Source of the DNA: Nitrospira sp.
Lineage (GTDB): Bacteria; Nitrospirota; Nitrospiria; Nitrospirales; Nitrospiraceae
Assembly: GCA_022226955.1 (NCBI GenBank)
Contig: CP092079.1
Span: 1,953,053 to 2,017,052 of the forward strand
Direction of reading: 5' to 3'
DNA: 64,000 nucleotides
Shown here: one piece after another, positions 63,201 through 64,000 of the stretch
Position numbering within the stretch: position 1 is the stretch's first letter
Layout: each line of letters begins with the position of its first letter
Translations under genes and position numbers: made by a program
The notes under the pieces: generated by a model
Database searches by the model: none
Told to the model about the DNA's origin: nothing
What the model saw: only the letters and a program-made list of their open reading frames with translations

Positions 63201-63749
63201 CAGCTCGAAGCCGGCAAACTGCTGACCGGGAAAGCTCCGCGTAAATCCAAGCAGCACGTCACCCACGCCATCCGGCAATTGAATCATCTCGTCTTGGAGG
63301 TCCGGCAGTTCATCACCGACCTCAGCCGCCGGTCGATCCCCGCGCTGGATTTCACCGTGACGCTGAACCAGCTGATCGCATCCTGTTCATCGGAAACTCG
63401 CACCGCGCCTGAGCAAGACCTCGATCCCATCGCACTCACCGCCGTCCCCCCGGAGCTCGGCGAGCAGCTGCTCAACATCGCGCGCGAAGCCTTAAGCAAC
63501 AGTATCCGCCATGCCGGCACGGCGCGGCGCTCTGTCGGCCTCACAAAAACCGACCACGGCATCCAGTTGCGCATCGCCGACGACGGGAAGGGCTTCGACC
63601 CAAGCTACACACGCCGCCGTGGCCATGGACTGGCAAATATGGCGGCGCGGACCAGAACCATCGGCGGGCAATTCACGCTCGACAGCGCCCCCGGGCAAGG
63701 CACCTGCATCACCATCGACATCCCAATTGGAGGTTCGTATGGCCGCTAA
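60240..63749 (+). CDS. Cytoplasmic multi-PAS/GAF sensor histidine kinase (HisKA_3)
   Basis: About 1,169 residues. An N-terminal coiled coil, a GAF domain (about 30-195), then six PAS repeats starting near RYHALYEYNP, LVQESPLPIISLD, LRSFLNALDDLAFE, LKSIIETSPECVKL, RYQIAFRSSPHPVV and RWKRFVADAPVGL. These are followed by HisKA_3 RERISQDLHDNILQSLYAVG with His975 and HATPase_c. No membrane helices, so it senses intracellular cues. ATG at 60240 follows GAGAAGG; ATG at 60216 is possible. The frame is open further upstream but overlaps the preceding gene. Overlaps the next response regulator by 11 nt. Confidence 0.9.
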   Translation: MMNRPPDAMSATSDARIALSPEDELAILRARVEELERDSAERKWMDDALKTLAFGTASSTGQEFLQHMVQQLSAILQVPYAFVTEFVPGRAGRARTVAGWCRGEAADSVEYALHDSPCEQVFQEGFVFLPRDVRKKFPRDEYLIALNIESYMGAPLLNGAGQPTGHLCVMDVCPFRFNPSQGSTILKIFSERAAAELERLRAEETLRQSEQRYHALYEYNPTMYFTLTVDGTVLSVNRFGAEELDYRADELVGQSVLAVFHAADHQTVLEQLRICSQNPDRTFDWEIQKVRKSGQRLWVKERARTITGPDGHPIILIVCENITAQRLTQELIQDRDQQLHTTLQLLHTLVQESPLPIISLDAEAKVTSWNLAATKLFGWTEEEVLGRELPYVPSGQETEADTIWSHGTHHRIRGPLSLRRQRKDGKLLDLLLWPVFIENANDRLSTVVGLYVDQSDLRRAEDARLHGEERLRSFLNALDDLAFEFDGHGTYLNVWTRNENLLLLPQEEIVGKTLADVHGKEAGERYMRSLTLVLASGQPDTIEYSLTIHGRPRHFSAVLSRIPASASTPATVACVVRDMTEHKRSAEALHLSEQHLKSIIETSPECVKLMTADGILLQMNPAGLAMIEADDIQAVLGQCVYPIVAEPHRDAFRAMNERVCQGKKEFLEFEIVGLRGTRRWMETHAVPLRNSSDGAMVQLSITRDITARKQTEQALRLSEQRYQIAFRSSPHPVVITELATGRCIEVNDTALQLFGFQRHEAVGHTTLAIELWPKPEDRAQFVAQLLATGTLRGAEFSFQTKDRRVRHCLISSELIELNGTRCILTVGTDVTEKKQAEAALRESEERWKRFVADAPVGLVIVDADKRILSANKAFCSLTGYSEQEVIDNTYARYTHPDDLSNSMQLIEEFFSGQRSEYTCETRYVRKNGEIIWISMRASGLAVGGYDAPLLLAVAEDITDRKQALADRERISQDLHDNILQSLYAVGMQLEAGKLLTGKAPRKSKQHVTHAIRQLNHLVLEVRQFITDLSRRSIPALDFTVTLNQLIASCSSETRTAPEQDLDPIALTAVPPELGEQLLNIAREALSNSIRHAGTARRSVGLTKTDHGIQLRIADDGKGFDPSYTRRRGHGLANMAARTRTIGGQFTLDSAPGQGTCITIDIPIGGSYGR

Positions 63750-64000
63750 AGCAAAACAGTCGCCTCTCCGGCTGCTCATCGTCGACGACCATGAGGTCGT
63801 TAGGATCGGGCTCAGCGCCGTGCTCGATCTAACCCCTGGCATGAAAGTCGTCGGCCAGGCTCGGAACAAAGCGGATGCCATCTCCCAATGCCGCCGCGCG
63901 AAACCGGACGTGGTGCTGCTCGATATCCGGCTTCCCGACGGCAGCGGCATCGATGCCGCCCGGGATATTCTCTCCGCGCGCCCGGAGACGCGTGTATTAT
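63739..64000 (+). CDS. NarL/FixJ-family response regulator (partial, 3' end missing)
   Basis: The first 87 residues of a receiver domain (LLIVDDHEVVRIGLSAVLDL, phospho-acceptor Asp62 in VVLLDIRLPDGSG) are visible; the sequence runs off the window. The start overlaps the kinase end by 11 nt with GGAGG upstream. Close paralogue of the regulator at 59392, so the two kinase-regulator pairs probably arose by duplication. Confidence 0.9.
   Translation, partial: MAAKAKQSPLRLLIVDDHEVVRIGLSAVLDLTPGMKVVGQARNKADAISQCRRAKPDVVLLDIRLPDGSGIDAARDILSARPETRVL

Overview
The window is GC-rich (by eye about 60%), with tightly packed operons and full bacterial gene syntax. It reads like a chromosome segment of a Gram-negative bacterium, most plausibly Nitrospira (Nitrospirota). 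The pointers are a SmbP-type small metal-binding protein, three TonB-dependent receptors with TonB and ExbBD, a complete fused-CD complex I operon, a LuxI/LuxR pair and abundant NarL-type two-component systems. The genus is an inference; no rRNA or other marker gene is present.

Layout. (1) Bases 1-27,760, almost entirely minus strand, form a metal-uptake and envelope island: a MacAB-like efflux system, three TonB-dependent receptors (TBDRs), a PepSY membrane protein, ExbB, ExbD, TonB, SmbP, an HMA-like periplasmic protein, two TlpA-type thioredoxins, a BNR propeller protein, a propeller lipoprotein, an outer-membrane beta-barrel, an amidohydrolase, a P460-like protein and two small helix-turn-helix proteins. 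Threaded through it are seven small Cys/His proteins that end in R-A/G-P-P. Six carry a C-x3-C motif after a His-rich stretch. Each lies directly 5' of an envelope or metal-handling gene on the same strand. This is the architecture of CruR (DUF2946), the copper-sensing, ribosome-arresting upstream ORF of Bordetella, here present seven times. In 23.2-27.8 kb they alternate with structural genes: uORF, tlpA, uORF, porin, uORF, propeller. A bipartite DNA element recurs upstream of several transcription units.

(2) Bases 27,960-30,700 carry secA. (3) Bases 30,930-46,860 carry an NDUFAF7/MidA-type methyltransferase followed 8 nt later by a complete 13-gene complex I operon (nuoA, B, CD, E-N), with all iron-sulfur cysteine motifs visible, including N7 in NuoG. 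(4) Bases 46,970-55,000 hold ordinary single genes: a YihY/BrkB protein, an unknown membrane protein, a site-2 protease with CBS domains, a NodB-like deacetylase, a GNAT, a glyoxalase-like protein, a DapF-like protein in which both catalytic cysteines are serine, and uvrC.

(5) Bases 55,020-64,000 carry an OmpP1/FadL protein, then a visibly AT-richer luxR and luxI in convergent orientation. A perfect 32-bp palindrome containing a canonical lux box lies upstream of luxI. Next come two histidine kinase/response regulator pairs, the second kinase with a GAF and six PAS domains. Quorum signalling may therefore act on both luxI and the divergent two-component operon.

Both window edges cut genes (a permease at 1, a response regulator at 64,000). 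No tRNA, rRNA, CRISPR array or insertion sequence was seen. No gene-free stretch exceeds about 260 bases.
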